A DNA stretch of 64,000 nucleotides from Metaphire vulgaris (Eukaryota > Annelida > Clitellata > Crassiclitellata > Megascolecidae): NCBI GenBank assembly GCA_018105865.1, contig CM030834.1:18134719-18198718 (forward strand), read 5' to 3'. The notes beneath the pieces are model-generated. The model searched no databases. It was not told where the DNA came from and worked only from the letters and a program-made list of their open reading frames with translations. The position numbers were made by a program, and so were the translations under genes. Shown in pieces: positions 39,051-59,212 of this stretch (position 1 is its first letter; each line of letters opens with the position of its first letter).

Positions 39051-42000
39051 AATGATAATTTATATAGTGCTATATGCGTAACAAAGGCCATAGTCAAGAG
39101 CACTTTACAATAGTCTTTAGTAGGAAACATTACAGCTGACTTTGACCAACCAACTTTTATTCAACAGCGTCAGGGGTAATTTCATGGGGGAATGGTTGAG
39201 AACGGGGTTCCCATTGCTACTACCTCTGTTCTCTTAGTTAAATAGTCAAGGGGAGGGGAAGGGAGAGGAGAGAGAGCGTTCACATTGTTACCATTTTGTC
39301 AAATTACTCCTGAACAGTGCATGTTAAATTGTTATTTGTGAACACCTCTCATTATTCCAAAAATTAGGCTTTGTATCAGTTGGTCCAACCCTTAGAATGC
39401 AATTTGATGTAATGTAATAAAGCATAAAGATAACAACTCTTCTGAAAGAGTACTCAGAAGCACTCCAACAATGGTTATTTTGAACAGGAAATGTCAGCAA
39501 GTAATACAGATGAAGCACCATATAAATGTTTCAATGCATTGCAATAACAAATTTATGCAAAAAAGCATTCAGATCTCTGGCCTGGATCATAAAATGAATC
39601 AGCCAATCAGTCACTGTAAAATAACCCAAACTCAAATCTCAAATGAAATCATAAAAGCTAAACACCGTTACCAAGCAGAAAGCATAAATATTTCAAAATT
39701 CAAATCTTTCATTAAAATTTCAAAATTTAACATCTCTTTGATTTAATTATATCGGATGACTATTATCAGAAAGTCCAGGTCAACTTCTTCCAAAAATATT
39801 TTGAATAACAAAACTTCTCCACTGGGACCCTACCAACTTCATATTGCCACTGCCTTATGAAGACAGGAATGCAATATACAAACATCCACATTATACGTAA
39901 ATTCAGTATGCAAGTTATTGGTCAATTTAAGTCATATACCTATACAAAATCGCATGTATCATAAATACCATATGATAAATCACTCAAAAATTGTTGTAAC
40001 TTGAGACTATAATAGCCTTATGAATATGAGTGGAAGCACACAATAGGATACATATACAAAATAAGATGCCCTCTGTTTTACTCAAATAAGCAAAATAAAA
40101 GAACTGCAAGCAATGATATTATCAGTTACAACAGAGTCTGTAATATCGCAAATAATTAATCATAACATTTTTAATAAAGCATTTCAAAACATTGATATCT
40201 AAAAAAATCCTAAAAATATATTACAAACCTGCAATCCAGGTAAAGTACGATAGATGACAGCTAAGAACACTTCCTGATAAATATTCATCCTTGCAAGAAC
40301 GTTGATATTATCTGGGTGTTCTGTAATGTTGTCATGAGTTAGTGAATGGATACCTAAATTGCCATTAACCATCCATTAATTCCAAAATTAATAACTTATA
40401 TCCATAATCTTATATCTTACTAGGTTACTATATGGGTCTGGAGTGTGATTCTATTCTGGCAAGGGGGTGAGGGCACAAGTTTGGCAAGAAAAGGAGGGGC
40501 AAGATAATGCAGGAAGACTGCATCCATATAAATAAAGACTGCATTCATATCCATAAAATACCTTCCCAATTAATGTGTGTGTGTATACTGTATACATATA
40601 CACACACATTAATTGGGAGGTATTTTAAAACAATCTTTCATTTTATGCAGTCAGATCATCTCAGATGCCAATGAGTGTTGCCAATATCAGTACAAATGTA
40701 CCGTATATTTGGAGCCTCAGAGTCTTAGCTATAAACCATGGGTTAACAAAGAATGTGAACAAGTGCATTTTCTTTTACTGAAGATTAGAAATAACCTCAA
40801 CGAGTTTGATGCTAGTTTCCCATTCTGTATATCATCAAAACTGAACCCTAAATAATCACTATGATCAGCACAGTACCGGTAATCACAAACTCTAATAGAA
40901 ATACAATCATCAACATAATAACGCTACCTTCAAATAGTGAAGGTGACCTGACTAACTGCTTGTAGTATGAGTAATAGAGTCCACTTTCTGTTCTAAACGA
41001 TATTTCTCTTTCAACTTCCTTTAACAAACACAAATTGAAATTGAAAACACTACTTGAACATATGGCATATTATTTCTCAAAAGTTACTCCAATCACAGCC
41101 TGGCTAGATAACATAACAACATGGACTGGACTCTCATTTCAAAACATGATTCAAAAAACAGAAGAACGACAGACATGGAGAGATGCGATACATAGTGTAG
41201 CCCAACCTTGCAACGAGGATGGCTGAAGAACAAAACAGAACTCCAATCACTTTTAACCAGATTCTACGATCTACTAAAAATGAACTGCAAGCAGTGGGTT
41301 CAGTGGAAGCAAAGTATTTTTAATCATTTGCAAAAAATTCTCAATTTATACTTCATACATTTGGAAGTACTCAGTACATTGCTTCCTGAGGAAAAAGCTT
41401 GGTAGTTAAAACCTAACTAGTTATTTTGGTTTATATCACAAACAGCAAGAGAACTTCATGAATAGATCAACCAGTGCAATGGTTTTATTTGGTAACATAT
41501 ATTATATAGTTTTGAATGTTAACTATTAATAAAATTGAATTATATTATAGGCTGGTAAACTATGGCTAATATGGAATTGTGAAGCAACATCTTGCAGCAC
41601 TTTACATCTGGTACTACATAATAATCTTACCATGATATGCGAGAAAAACATCTTGTTTTCATGCAACTGCATGACAAGACTACCGTGGCTGTATCCAAGA
41701 TAGATACCAACAACCAGTCCAAGCAGATTCCATAATGAGCAAGATGGCAGATCGTGCACAGGAGGAGAGGAGGAGGCAGAAAATTCAAATCTTCCATTTC
41801 CGTATCTCTCCATCTTCCATTTCTCAGTTCATAATTAGAACTGTTTGCTCTGCAAATCTTTCTCAGTCTACGTCTCCTTAGCTCAGACATCTTAGGCAAC
41901 TACCAGTAAACTGCTCACTGCACTGAATTCTTCTACCATATCAATTAATTTTGTACCTTTATATCAAAACTCAATTTAATTAACTACTTAGCAGTTTAAA

Positions 42001-44393
42001 ATGCCAATTTAAATCTCACAAATTCATATGACTATTCACAGTGATAGCCTCCACTGCACAAAACACTTCAATAATTGACAAGCAAGCCAAATATATTTAA
42101 TATAAATTCTCAAGTAAAGGTCAAACTGACTGCAGACAAAAGCAGAAATAAAAAAATTAAGCAGACAGGCCAGCAGTGGCAGCACCACAAAGCCAGTCTA
42201 GGACTCAGCAGTCAGACTTCGACACATGCTTCGAATGTCAAATCAACCAGCAGTGCAATAGATCAACAATGCGCAATTCCGTCATAAAAAATGCAAATGT
42301 TAAGTCCACTAACTGAAATGTCACGTCATTTGAAATAAAATCGATAAAAGCTCATAAAAATTGCACACCACTTATGCTGTTAATTACCACAATAAATTAT
42401 AGTTAATGACCAGTACAAAGAATTTATAATGGATACGGTACTAAGCTTATTGTTAATATAAACACTGAATGAAATCATTTTGGGCATAAAATCACCATTT
42501 TCCATCACATAATACAAACTCTGACAAATACGTGACTAAAATCTTAGATCAAATTTAAATCGTCTTGCTACAAATTTTCTGGTTTCTTGAAATTAAATAA
42601 AGCTGGATATTTTTGAACTGCATACCGGTAATCTGCCTTATGTGCCTTGCAGCACAAGGCCAGAGAGAGCAAACACAAGTAGGATCGGGGCATATCCAAT
42701 AAAAAAACAATCAATGTCATTGGCAACTATCCTGAAAACACACAGAATATCCAGCTGGATATTTTAAATCAAATTTTGACAACTGTCATAGCTTTCCTGT
42801 GATGACTTGACTTCACAGGAATTAACTCCATAACAAGTTTTAAAAATTCAGCCTATATTTGACTAAAAAAATCGAGGTTAAAGCTTCCATTTTATTAAGT
42901 AAAAAGGAAATTCCTGAATCACATTGTATCTAAGAGCCTTCAGCTATATGAGCCCTAAGTAGAAAAACGTATGACCTAAAACATTCAGCTGGGTCTACAG
43001 TGGCATTTCATTCACACAAATTCCAAATCAATTATTATAATTAATATCATTGATAATAACTTGAACAAATGAGCAGAGGCCACATTTTAAGCCTGTCACC
43101 AAAATGTCAAATATGTTAAAATATATGACATTTTAAAATGTCAAAATAGAGCTCAGAGAAACTTCAGCAAATATAACTCCATTACTCAGAATCTGATAAT
43201 TTGTCAAATGTCAGATGATAAATATCTCTATGCTTCAAACAAAAGCAATTTTACCAAAATCAGCAAACTGCCAAATTTTATTTCTCCAAGATAGAAATTT
43301 ACCAATCTGCAAGGGGTGCTTAATATGACTAAACACAATTAATTTGACCTTCTCACAAATATCATTCTTTAAAAAGCATATCATACGCAAGATAACCATA
43401 CAATTTATCTTATTTTGTGACAACAAAATAATAATAAATACAAAGATTTAAATCATTAGCGTTGCCATGGGAGGGGGAGGAATTGGGCAACTGCCCCCTA
43501 ACCTGACCCCCAGACCACCTATCAGATTTGTGCAAATCCAGTGAAAAAGTTTGTTGTGAGGTGGGGGTAAGGAATCTGACATGCCAGTCCCCTTTTGCCC
43601 CAACCCAAAATTCCTGGCAATGCCACTCATTTAAATCAATAGCTAAATAGCTAAATATAGATAATGATATCAATACATGTAGAAAGCAACAACTTGAACT
43701 TTATAGACATCCATTAAGAAAAAACAGACTGGAAAGTCTAGTCATAACAGGAAAAAGAGCAAGAGGAAGACAAAGAATAAAGTATATAGACAGCCTAAGA
43801 GAAATGCAGAAACTAAAGACAACATAAACTGGTATGAAAAGCGAGAAACAGAAAAGTGGAAATCCATGGTCATCAACGTAGCAAGAAGAACATGTAACCA
43901 AAGACTACATTCTATGTAAAATTATGTATTTAATGTGTACTTCTTTTCTTTATACATAAAAAGACTACTAGTAGCACAATAAATTTGTGACCATAAGAAA
44001 CACCTAATTTATGACAAAATGTATATATTAATTCTTAAAATGTGATCTTTGTCATCAAGTCTTAATAGAATTAGGTCAATAAAACAACTAAGGCATTCAA
44101 AAAGTCAAACCCACCTCAATATTTGAAAACCAAAGAGTGTTTTCGTGCTTGGTTCTCGCAAAATATCCATGACAGCAGCCGCAAACAAGCATGAAAATAA
44201 CTCCAGTGATATTTTTGATCCACCAAAATAGAAACCCTTGTGTGACATTTGCTTCATCTCCAGAATAAGATGTGCTATCAGACTCATATTCATGCCTGTG
44301 CAATTGCTGACCTACAGAAGAAAGGTCTTGACTAGAATGGAATTTATATTTCTTTCGATGTCTCATAGAACTTTGATTATCTCCAGTCGGCAT
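29583..44393 (-). CDS. DPY19L3: DPY19L3, protein C-mannosyltransferase (whole gene, 17 coding exons)
   Basis: DPY19-family enzymes are multi-pass ER membrane GT-C glycosyltransferases that attach mannose from dolichol-phosphate-mannose to tryptophan of thrombospondin type 1 repeats. The reading matches DPY19L3 better than L1/L2/L4: HENTLWFSNIEEVEREISFR, GLYYSYYKQ, TWQFNQF, RDFDVRLYLC, RMKYFWT, EFYDPDTVELM, SMQLLAGVKLCTGRP, TNHPHYED and DYIILEDSIC are all near-identical to the vertebrate L3 protein as I know it. I placed 17 exons with matching phases; total coding length is 2183, i.e. 727 aa plus stop after one added base (human about 716). Hydrophobic segments recur through the middle of the protein, as expected for about a dozen membrane passes. 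Two introns appear to use GC donors. A one-base frame break falls in exon 13 (33527-33582). A 5' UTR exon may lie upstream, because an acceptor-like TTACAG sits at 44418-44423. Confidence 0.95.
30152..30316. mobile_element. MITE, CAGTGTTTAATCTAG family
   Basis: Inverted termini CAGTGTTTAATCTAG and CTAGATTAAACACTG with perfect 8-base duplication ACCTATCC (30144-30151 and 30317-30324). It lies in the last DPY19L3 intron. Confidence 0.93.
30744..30899 (-). CDS. DPY19L3: DPY19L3 exon 16
   Basis: The exon has 52 codons: LYQIYGRRLPKEVHAIL, SSDYIILEDSIC and DGCRLPDLIDVDRGE. It belongs to the C-terminal luminal domain. The donor is GAG|GTATGC. Confidence 0.95.
31667..31799 (-). CDS. DPY19L3: DPY19L3 exon 15
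   Basis: The exon encodes GSMQLLAGVKLCTGRPITNH and PHYEDKHLRQKTKE, nearly identical to vertebrate L3. The acceptor is CATTATAG and the donor GAG|GTTTAT. Confidence 0.95.
33200..33282 (-). CDS. DPY19L3: DPY19L3 exon 14
   Basis: The exon encodes ALPGIMTELQTLLEFYDPDT and VELMEWI, matching the luminal-domain start of the family. The acceptor is GAATTTAG and the donor AA|GTAAGA. Confidence 0.93.
33527..33582 (-). CDS. DPY19L3: DPY19L3 exon 13 (candidate, with frame break)
   Basis: This short membrane-segment exon follows acceptor GATTTCAG and reads CNILRNVAVILY in the incoming frame. The outgoing frame that fits exon 14 reads LVSIALLFK. Its length is 56, one short of the multiple of three that its neighbours demand. 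The best donor is AAG|GCAAGA, a second GC donor. One added base gives the same Arg-to-Pro spacing as in vertebrate L3. Confidence 0.6.
34062..34213 (-). CDS. DPY19L3: DPY19L3 exon 12
   Basis: The exon encodes VQAVFFGAVAVIAIRMKYFW and TPCMCVLASVGLSN, then SPSRK. The acceptor is TTTTTTCCAG. The donor AAA|GTGGTA is weak, so the 3' boundary is the least certain part. Confidence 0.85.
34517..34587 (-). CDS. DPY19L3: DPY19L3 exon 11
   Basis: This short exon (71 bases) encodes a poorly conserved polar linker ending PELAYHA, which matches the vertebrate PETAYNL. Phases fit both neighbours. Confidence 0.8.
34802..34960 (-). CDS. DPY19L3: DPY19L3 exon 10
   Basis: The exon encodes RDFDVRLYLCNGAFEFI and FDVFERLTANLVFP, then a membrane segment. 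The first base completes the Arg codon. The donor is AG|GTGAGT. Confidence 0.93.
35232..35305 (-). CDS. DPY19L3: DPY19L3 exon 9
   Basis: The exon encodes QQEADEHINRFVLSKFGFKS, matching the family motif DEHIFKFLKAKFG. The acceptor is TATTTTAG and the donor AG|GTAAAT, phase 2. Confidence 0.88.
35350..35600 (+). pseudogene. LINE 3' end fragment
   Basis: The plus-strand reading LWNSLPENAMKESS, then YFRKNLKTNLFNISFK and stop is the usual C-terminus of CR1/L2/RTE-like ORF2 proteins. An AT-rich tail follows. Confidence 0.75.
35737..35841 (-). CDS. DPY19L3: DPY19L3 exon 8
   Basis: The exon has 35 codons (KYERLDCCLSWKIL, then a membrane segment). It is phase 0 with acceptor ATTTGTAG and donor AAG|GTTGTA. 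Sequence conservation is weaker; position, phase and hydrophobicity support it. Confidence 0.8.
36370..36540. repeat. Three spaced imperfect tandem units
   Basis: CCAATCGCTGTAACTAATG, CTGGTTGCTGCAACTAAT and CCGGTCACTGCAACTAATG recur with about 57-70 base spacing. Confidence 0.55.
36872..37003 (-). CDS. DPY19L3: DPY19L3 exon 7
   Basis: The exon has 44 codons of mostly hydrophobic sequence (IQFFNPMILSGLLLSF), matching the L3 segment with QFFNSMILGSLL. It is phase 0 at both ends, with donor CAG|GTGACA. Confidence 0.9.
37362..37496 (-). CDS. DPY19L3: DPY19L3 exon 6
   Basis: The exon has 45 codons, phase 0 at both ends, including FLFAVTWQFNQFALLLQSFS. The donor is AAG|GTAAAC. Confidence 0.93.
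37807..38068. mobile_element. MITE with 30-base inverted ends in DPY19L3 intron 5
   Basis: ATATCGTTGCTGTCTAAGTA followed by ATACCTCACATGTG at the left is mirrored at the right by CACATGTGAGGTAT and TACTTAGACAGCGACGATAT. Confidence 0.8.
38245..38368 (-). CDS. DPY19L3: DPY19L3 exon 5 (GC splice donor)
   Basis: The exon encodes SDTTRVESYIPLRESFSLPF, then WIQLAAVTVYF and ends KLQ. The frame runs into a stop nine codons past the exon end without a usable GT, and the next exon joins in phase only from CAG|GCAAGA. The intron therefore uses a GC-AG pair. Confidence 0.88.
38631..38776 (-). CDS. DPY19L3: DPY19L3 exon 4
   Basis: The exon encodes NLFQPVYFYINTVFALHI and a membrane segment, then SGTWLAGALTAMFYIFN. 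It is bounded by the acceptor GGTTTTAG and the donor AA|GTAACT, phase 2. Confidence 0.92.
39008..39115. repeat. (ATT)n plus short dispersed repeat
   Basis: An ATT tract is followed by TTTATATAGTGCTATATGC and CAAAGGCCATAGTCAAGAG, the same module as at 20945. Confidence 0.7.
40229..40353 (-). CDS. DPY19L3: DPY19L3 exon 3
   Basis: The exon starts two bases into a Gly codon after GCAATTTAG and encodes GIHSLTHDNITEHPD, then RMNIYQEVFLAVIYRT and LPGLQ. The donor is CAG|GTTTGT, phase 0. Its length agrees with the vertebrate segment. Confidence 0.9.
40555..40626. repeat. Long near-perfect hairpin
   Basis: AAAATACCTTCCCAATTAAT with a TG tract at the left is mirrored by a CA tract and ATTAATTGGGAGGTATTTT at the right, around a short loop. 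Confidence 0.88.
40928..41018 (-). CDS. DPY19L3: DPY19L3 exon 2
   Basis: The exon encodes EVEREISFRTESGLYYSYYK, the most conserved luminal motif of the family, and ends in LFE plus one base at the donor G|GTAGCG. The acceptor is TTTGTTAAAG. Confidence 0.93.
41030..41225 (+). pseudogene. LINE 3' coding fragment
   Basis: The plus-strand reading WLDNITTWTGLSFQNMIQKT, then ERQTWRDAIHSVA and stop matches the C-terminal end of endonuclease-reverse transcriptase ORFs. Confidence 0.8.
43455..43629. mobile_element. MITE with GCGTTGCCATGG / CCTGGCAATGCCAC ends
   Basis: Imperfect inverted ends with TTTAAATC on both sides (43447-43454 and 43630-43637). It lies in DPY19L3 intron 1. Confidence 0.75.
43700..43915 (+). 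pseudogene. LINE 3' coding fragment
   Basis: The plus-strand reading RLESLVITGKRARGRQRIKY, then IDSLREMQKLKT matches the conserved GKRxRGRQR end of RTE-like LINE proteins; frameshifted afterwards. Confidence 0.75.
44115..44393 (-). CDS. DPY19L3: DPY19L3 exon 1 (start)
   Basis: The exon has 93 codons from ATG 44391-44393 (MPTGDNQSSMRHR). A polar, Ser-rich cytosolic leader and the first membrane segment (ITGVIFMLVCGC) lead to HENTLWFSNIE at the start of the first luminal loop. The donor is GAG|GTGGGT, phase 0. The frame is open further upstream to another Met at 44468, but the likely acceptor at 44418-44423 favours the start given here. Confidence 0.85.
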
Positions 44394-44592
44394 TTTGCAG
44401 AAATCGCAGGTGATTATCTGTAACACCAGAAGTACATATGTGTTTAATGTATTTGTCCAATGCTCCAAAAAAGTAAAATCATTGTAGCAGAAAAATTATG
44501 ATCAGGTATGCATTACGGCAACACGCCAGATATCTTATTTTAACCACAACCATGGAACTATTTCATGTGAAGCAACATAGACTACTAGAATC

Positions 44593-45143
44593 TAGGGCTG
44601 CGCTAACCGAGTAGTTTAGGAGTCGAGTAGCTTAGCGAGTACTCGAGTACTCGCGTAAAGCCGGAAATACATGATTTGCAAACGTTATACGTCACATAAT
44701 GCTTATTATTTGCCTCATGGCCCTCATTTAACCAAAGCAGAACATTAGATACAGTTACATATCAATTTTTCGGATATTCAAGCGTTTTCAAATTTAGTAT
44801 AACAGAGAAGTTACAGAACAGAAACTATTTTACCGGTAATGGCAAAAAATATGAGAAAATATGAGGTCTTCACTAGAGTTGGCCCACTGTGGACAACATC
44901 TTAACTAACTGGGGCATAACGAATAAGAATAACCTAAATAAGACTGATTAGTAATTATTTGTAACAAATAACGGTAGGCCAAATTTTAATGAAATTCTTT
45001 GGTTATTCTTTATTTATCTATTCTTTATTTATCTTTATTTATTTGTTTAGTTATTCTATGCGAGTACTCGACTCCAAAAAAATTACTCGACTCCAATTTG
45101 GAGTCGAGTACTCGCGTTACTCGAGTTACTCGGCGCAGCCCTA
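44593..45143. mobile_element. hAT-like MITE with TAGGGCTGCGC termini
   Basis: It starts TAGGGCTGCGCTAACCGAGT and ends GAGTTACTCGGCGCAGCCCT then A. The perfect 8-base duplication is CTAGAATC (44585-44592 and 45144-45151). Sub-terminal ACTCGAGTACTCG repeats lie at both ends. Confidence 0.92.
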
Positions 45144-45853
45144 CTAGAATCCAAGCATTACTCTATTCGGTGGTGATGTGGATATTGGATAAGGATATGG
45201 ATCATATGGCATGCGTAGATATTTCGGCTGATGACTACTTTACTCTCAATTCGCTATATAAACTGAATATCTGCATATACGATTCTGATTAGCTTTGCGT
45301 TATCCAACGCAAAAGAACCATCAATACCTCAGATAAATATTAAAATTGGCCGGGACTTTTCATAAATCCTTACCTATAGTATTTGCAATGAAAGATCTCG
45401 ATCGACCGAGTGTTTACTTGCAATTTGTAAAAATAAATTTAAACCTCGTCCCTACTTCATCAACATTTTTATATAGCGCTACTATTTCTTAAAAATACTT
45501 GTACCGTCGAGAAATGTCCGAGTTGTGAAATGTTTCACCTAGAATATTTACTGATAATAATATTAATATTAGCTGGATTTTAAGTAGCGGTTCGTACAAT
45601 TGCTCTTGTATTGAAACAGCGTTAGCGTTCTGAAATTAACCTACAGTACTACAGTAGTTGACTGGGAACTGGCTAGAAATGACAGCATATTAAATGACAT
45701 GAACCAAAATTCTTAAAAGATTTAATTTGTGAAGTAGTTTTGCAAATTCATTAAAGTTTATCAAAAAATTACACCAAGGATAAGGTTACAAAGAGATCAA
45801 CTGGCTAGTGTTATAATATTCTACAAAATGTGTTAATATTTTTTTTTATCATA

Positions 45854-46242
45854 GGGGCTGTCCATTAATTGTCAACAATTTTTGACCCCTCCCCTTGTCA
45901 ACAACTGTCAACTTTCAGTGACCCCCTTTAATTATGTCAAAAACTTTTGACCCACACTAAGACCAGTGATGGATCTCCCAAAAAGTTTAGAAGGTTATTA
46001 TTTTTGCAGTGATGAGACCTTTTCCCTTTCTTTTGTTCATCAAGTGTCATAATGTGGTGTGGATGACCTTTTTTGCTTGTCAGGCTTTTTCCATTGTAAT
46101 AAATAGCATTCCATGAAATTTCCAATTTATCATTTGTAAAAAAATGAAATTTTTGATGTCAACTTCTCTTGACCCCCTCCCTGTCAACTTTTTCAAACCC
46201 GCTTCCCTAATTTGTTGACATAAGGTTTACCTGGACAGCCCC
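45854..46242. mobile_element. MITE of the GGGGCTGTCC family
   Basis: It starts GGGGCTGTCCATTAATTG and ends CTGGACAGCCCC, with ATA on both sides. The inside has GATGACCTTTTTTGCTTGTC. Confidence 0.9.
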
Positions 46243-46370
46243 ATATTGTGTTCTAACAATAAACAATCCAGTTGCTTAGTGATTATGTTCTATTATCAAA
46301 TGTAGCAAATTGCTGTGTATAACTGTTCTGGGCAACCCATGCATTTCCTTAATGTAGAAACAAGAATATA

Positions 46371-46556
46371 CAGTGGAACCCACTTAATCGCATACCGCTT
46401 AATTGCATAACCCGCATAATCGCATAACGACATAAAAACCAGAACCAGTGTTTTGTGCGTACAATTAATTATCAGACGTCCCGGCTATTCGCATAGCCCA
46501 GTTAATCGCATAAGCAAAGCTTGCACGGCACCTATGCAGTTAAACGGGTTTCACCG
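46371..46556. mobile_element. Tigger/pogo-like MITE
   Basis: CAGTGGAACCC at the left and GGGTTTCACCG at the right with TA duplications. The inside repeats TTAATCGCATA. Confidence 0.82.
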
Positions 46557-46559
46557 TAT

Positions 46560-47539
46560 TATATACCACAATTCATGAAACAAATATTATTAATTTCATT
46601 TAGGCACTGAACATATCAATAACAATTCATGCTGTAAAACAACAACAATACCAAAGGCATAAAGAATTTAAGGCATATAATTAAGGCACAACTTAAACAA
46701 TATAGTATAGGCATAATGCTAATCTTCACATATAGGCCTAATAATTAGTACTGGTAAATGTTTCAAGCTAGTATATAAAGTAATATAGTATTCCACTTCA
46801 AGCATCAAAGCAACCAAGCCAAATACATCAGAACCATGATATCAGCCATCACAATAGTAAAGAGATCAGACTATTACATCCAAATGCTGCTTAATTAACA
46901 CTGGTCTAAAAAGTATGAGAAGTTACAGAATTAGATGCTTAAAATGGCAACAGTGATGAATATTAAGATAGGTAATTGAAGAAGAATGATCACAAACGGC
47001 CATAAGATATGTCTAAATAAGAATGGAATATTCGTTAATAAATTCTGACATTACCACCCATTTTGGGCATACTCATCAACTGACACCAGAACACAGACCA
47101 GATATTGCCACGCCTCCTAATGTTTTCAATAAATGACTAACATTACTTACAAAATGCATAAATACACAATATTTCAACTTTCTTTGCACCTACTTTATAG
47201 TCAAAGTAGCAACATGCAGTATTTCATGTCATTTACTCCAGAGGCATGGTTTCAGCACCTTTGTAAGTCCTATCTATGTCAGGAATGGTAAGTTGATAAT
47301 AAAGGCTTTTTATCATGTAAATGAGTCAATTTTAACAGGTAAAATACCTCAATAATTTCTATCATAATTTAAGATACAACAATAATTCCTATTACAATCT
47401 GTATCTGCCAACTCAACAGGCAGGCAGCATGAGTGGGCATCACAAAACTAACATTGACAATTTAACATTGATTCCCTAATTATAGCAAGACGACGCCAAA
47501 TTATGTTCAAGGACCACCACGTCAATCGTATGGGATGAA
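46560..47539. other. Intergenic DNA 3' of ACAT1
   Basis: AT-rich, no gene seen; it probably includes the ACAT1 3' UTR next to 47540. Confidence 0.5.
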
Positions 47540-56796
<9,257 letters not shown>

Positions 56797-57180
56797 GATT
56801 ATTCGTTGAACCGAAAGGGATTGCACGAAATTATCAGTTATTGCAGTTGTATCAGCGGCCAACGATTGTTTAAAGGTCAAATTTCGAAACACTAAACAAC
56901 AAAACACTAAATAACAACACTACGATATTATGGAGGCATCCAACAGCACAGCTGTAAGCGTACGCTACACATGGATCGTATAGCGCCACTTTAATTTCGT
57001 TAAAAAGAGTAGAAGACTTGGCATAGGGAAACCCTGATGTTCCAGCTCGGGGCAAAACCATCGAGGACTTAAATTTTTTAAGCATTAAATTTTGGCAACA
57101 TACATTTTCAATTTTGGGACTTAGCAACTGTGGTCGTGTTTCAAGTAAAGTCCCTTTTCGACCTCCAGAGAGGCTAGGAA

Positions 57181-57721
<541 letters not shown>

Positions 57722-58827
57722 CCCTGACGCAGGAATGTGGCCCTCGACGCAAAATGGTTGGACACTCCTGTTTTAGCTGAATTGGCCTTTGTTTATACGA
57801 TCGATTAAATTGAGGTTAATAGGGGGCCTATTAAATGATTTTAGAGTATGTGCATCACGTTATTCATCAGTGTGATCTGGGTAAGTGGTAAGATTTTGTG
57901 GCATAGACTAATAGGTCTATAGGCTATAGGTAGATGTGTGTATGTGAAAATAAACTCCTTAAACTCAATAAACTCAGATCAAACAATATTAAACTTCTTG
58001 ATTTTTGTTGCCTTGGTTATCCCCAATTAGACCTGCTCTAGAATAGAAATGATGGAGAGATTGGAAATTGTGTGAAATAGTCCTACGAGATGCGAGTGCA
58101 GGTTAAGAGACGCGCATTGAATTTAGAAGCAGAGGGAACGAATAGAAACAGCAAGCAACACACCTTGTGGGTCATGAACTTGCGACAGATAACTGAGCAT
58201 CCCTCCGCTGTCTACGCTACATGGTCAAATAACAAATTCTGAGTCACAATTTCCTTCCATTCTTGCAACATCTCTTCAAGTTTTCTTTCTAAACTCAAAT
58301 CATTTAGACTATCTTCAAAAAAAATCATTTCCTCCATAGCTACATGTAACGTCCCAACCACTGGCCTTTTTGATTAAATGACCCTGCAAGATTGACCCCA
58401 CCTTTGGCTATATATATTCTGAGCTTTAGCGCATATGAATAAGGAGATAGCCTACTTTATTCTGAGCTTTAAATTAACGCATATGATATTAGGAGCTTTT
58501 GAGCATCGAGTGACAACTTGGCGGCTGCACCGGGGGTCAGGGGCCGTGAAGCGCTATATAAATTAACGAAATTGTACTTACTTATTACTTATTACTTATT
58601 GCATATTACTTATTGAGCTTTTGAAGAGCATCGAGTGACAACGCCATCGATATATTATGTCCTATTTGATTTGCGTCAGATTTTGTAATGATAATAGCAG
58701 GGACAGACTCCATGATAATAGTTAGCCTACTCTGATGAGACCGCAGGAATATTTGGAATGCAGCAGGCCTATAGGGCCTACTGCCCTACATAAGCACAAA
58801 ATAATTTAATTTCGTCGTTCACGAAAG
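57722..58827. other. Intergenic DNA, no gene seen
   Basis: A short dispersed repeat ends near 58545-58610 with AAGCGCTATATAAATTAA and CTTATTACTTATTA. Confidence 0.5.
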
Positions 58828-59212
58828 CAGTGGCGTAACCAGGATTCCAGACTGAAGGAGGGGCACATCGACATTTTCGGGTGAAGAAGTGATGAGCAAA
58901 AAGCAGTCATTCTGTCAATCGCTATCTTTGATGCATCCTCGTCGATCTCATATTACGGTACTGTACTAGGCCTACCTCTCCCCGCCCTAAACTGCTCATT
59001 GGATTTTCACACATCTCATGATCGGTCTCAGTCCGAATGGGGGCGTGCCCCCTCCCAGTGGCGGCTCCACCAGGGGCCCCGTGCCCCCTATTGAGAGCGC
59101 CCCCAGTGCCCCCAGTTGGGACCCTATACTTAATGCTTTGTTGAACAACAAATGGTTGGTCCCCATGATTACTTGCCCCCAGCGGCCCCCACTTGCCAAA
59201 TCCTAGAGCCGG
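58828..59212. mobile_element. Fragments of CAGTGGCG-type MITEs
   Basis: A CAGTGGCGTAACCAGGATTC start at 58828 and a second CAGTGGCGGCTCCACC start at 59056 that ends near CCTAGAGCCGG (59212). Boundaries are uncertain. Confidence 0.6.
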
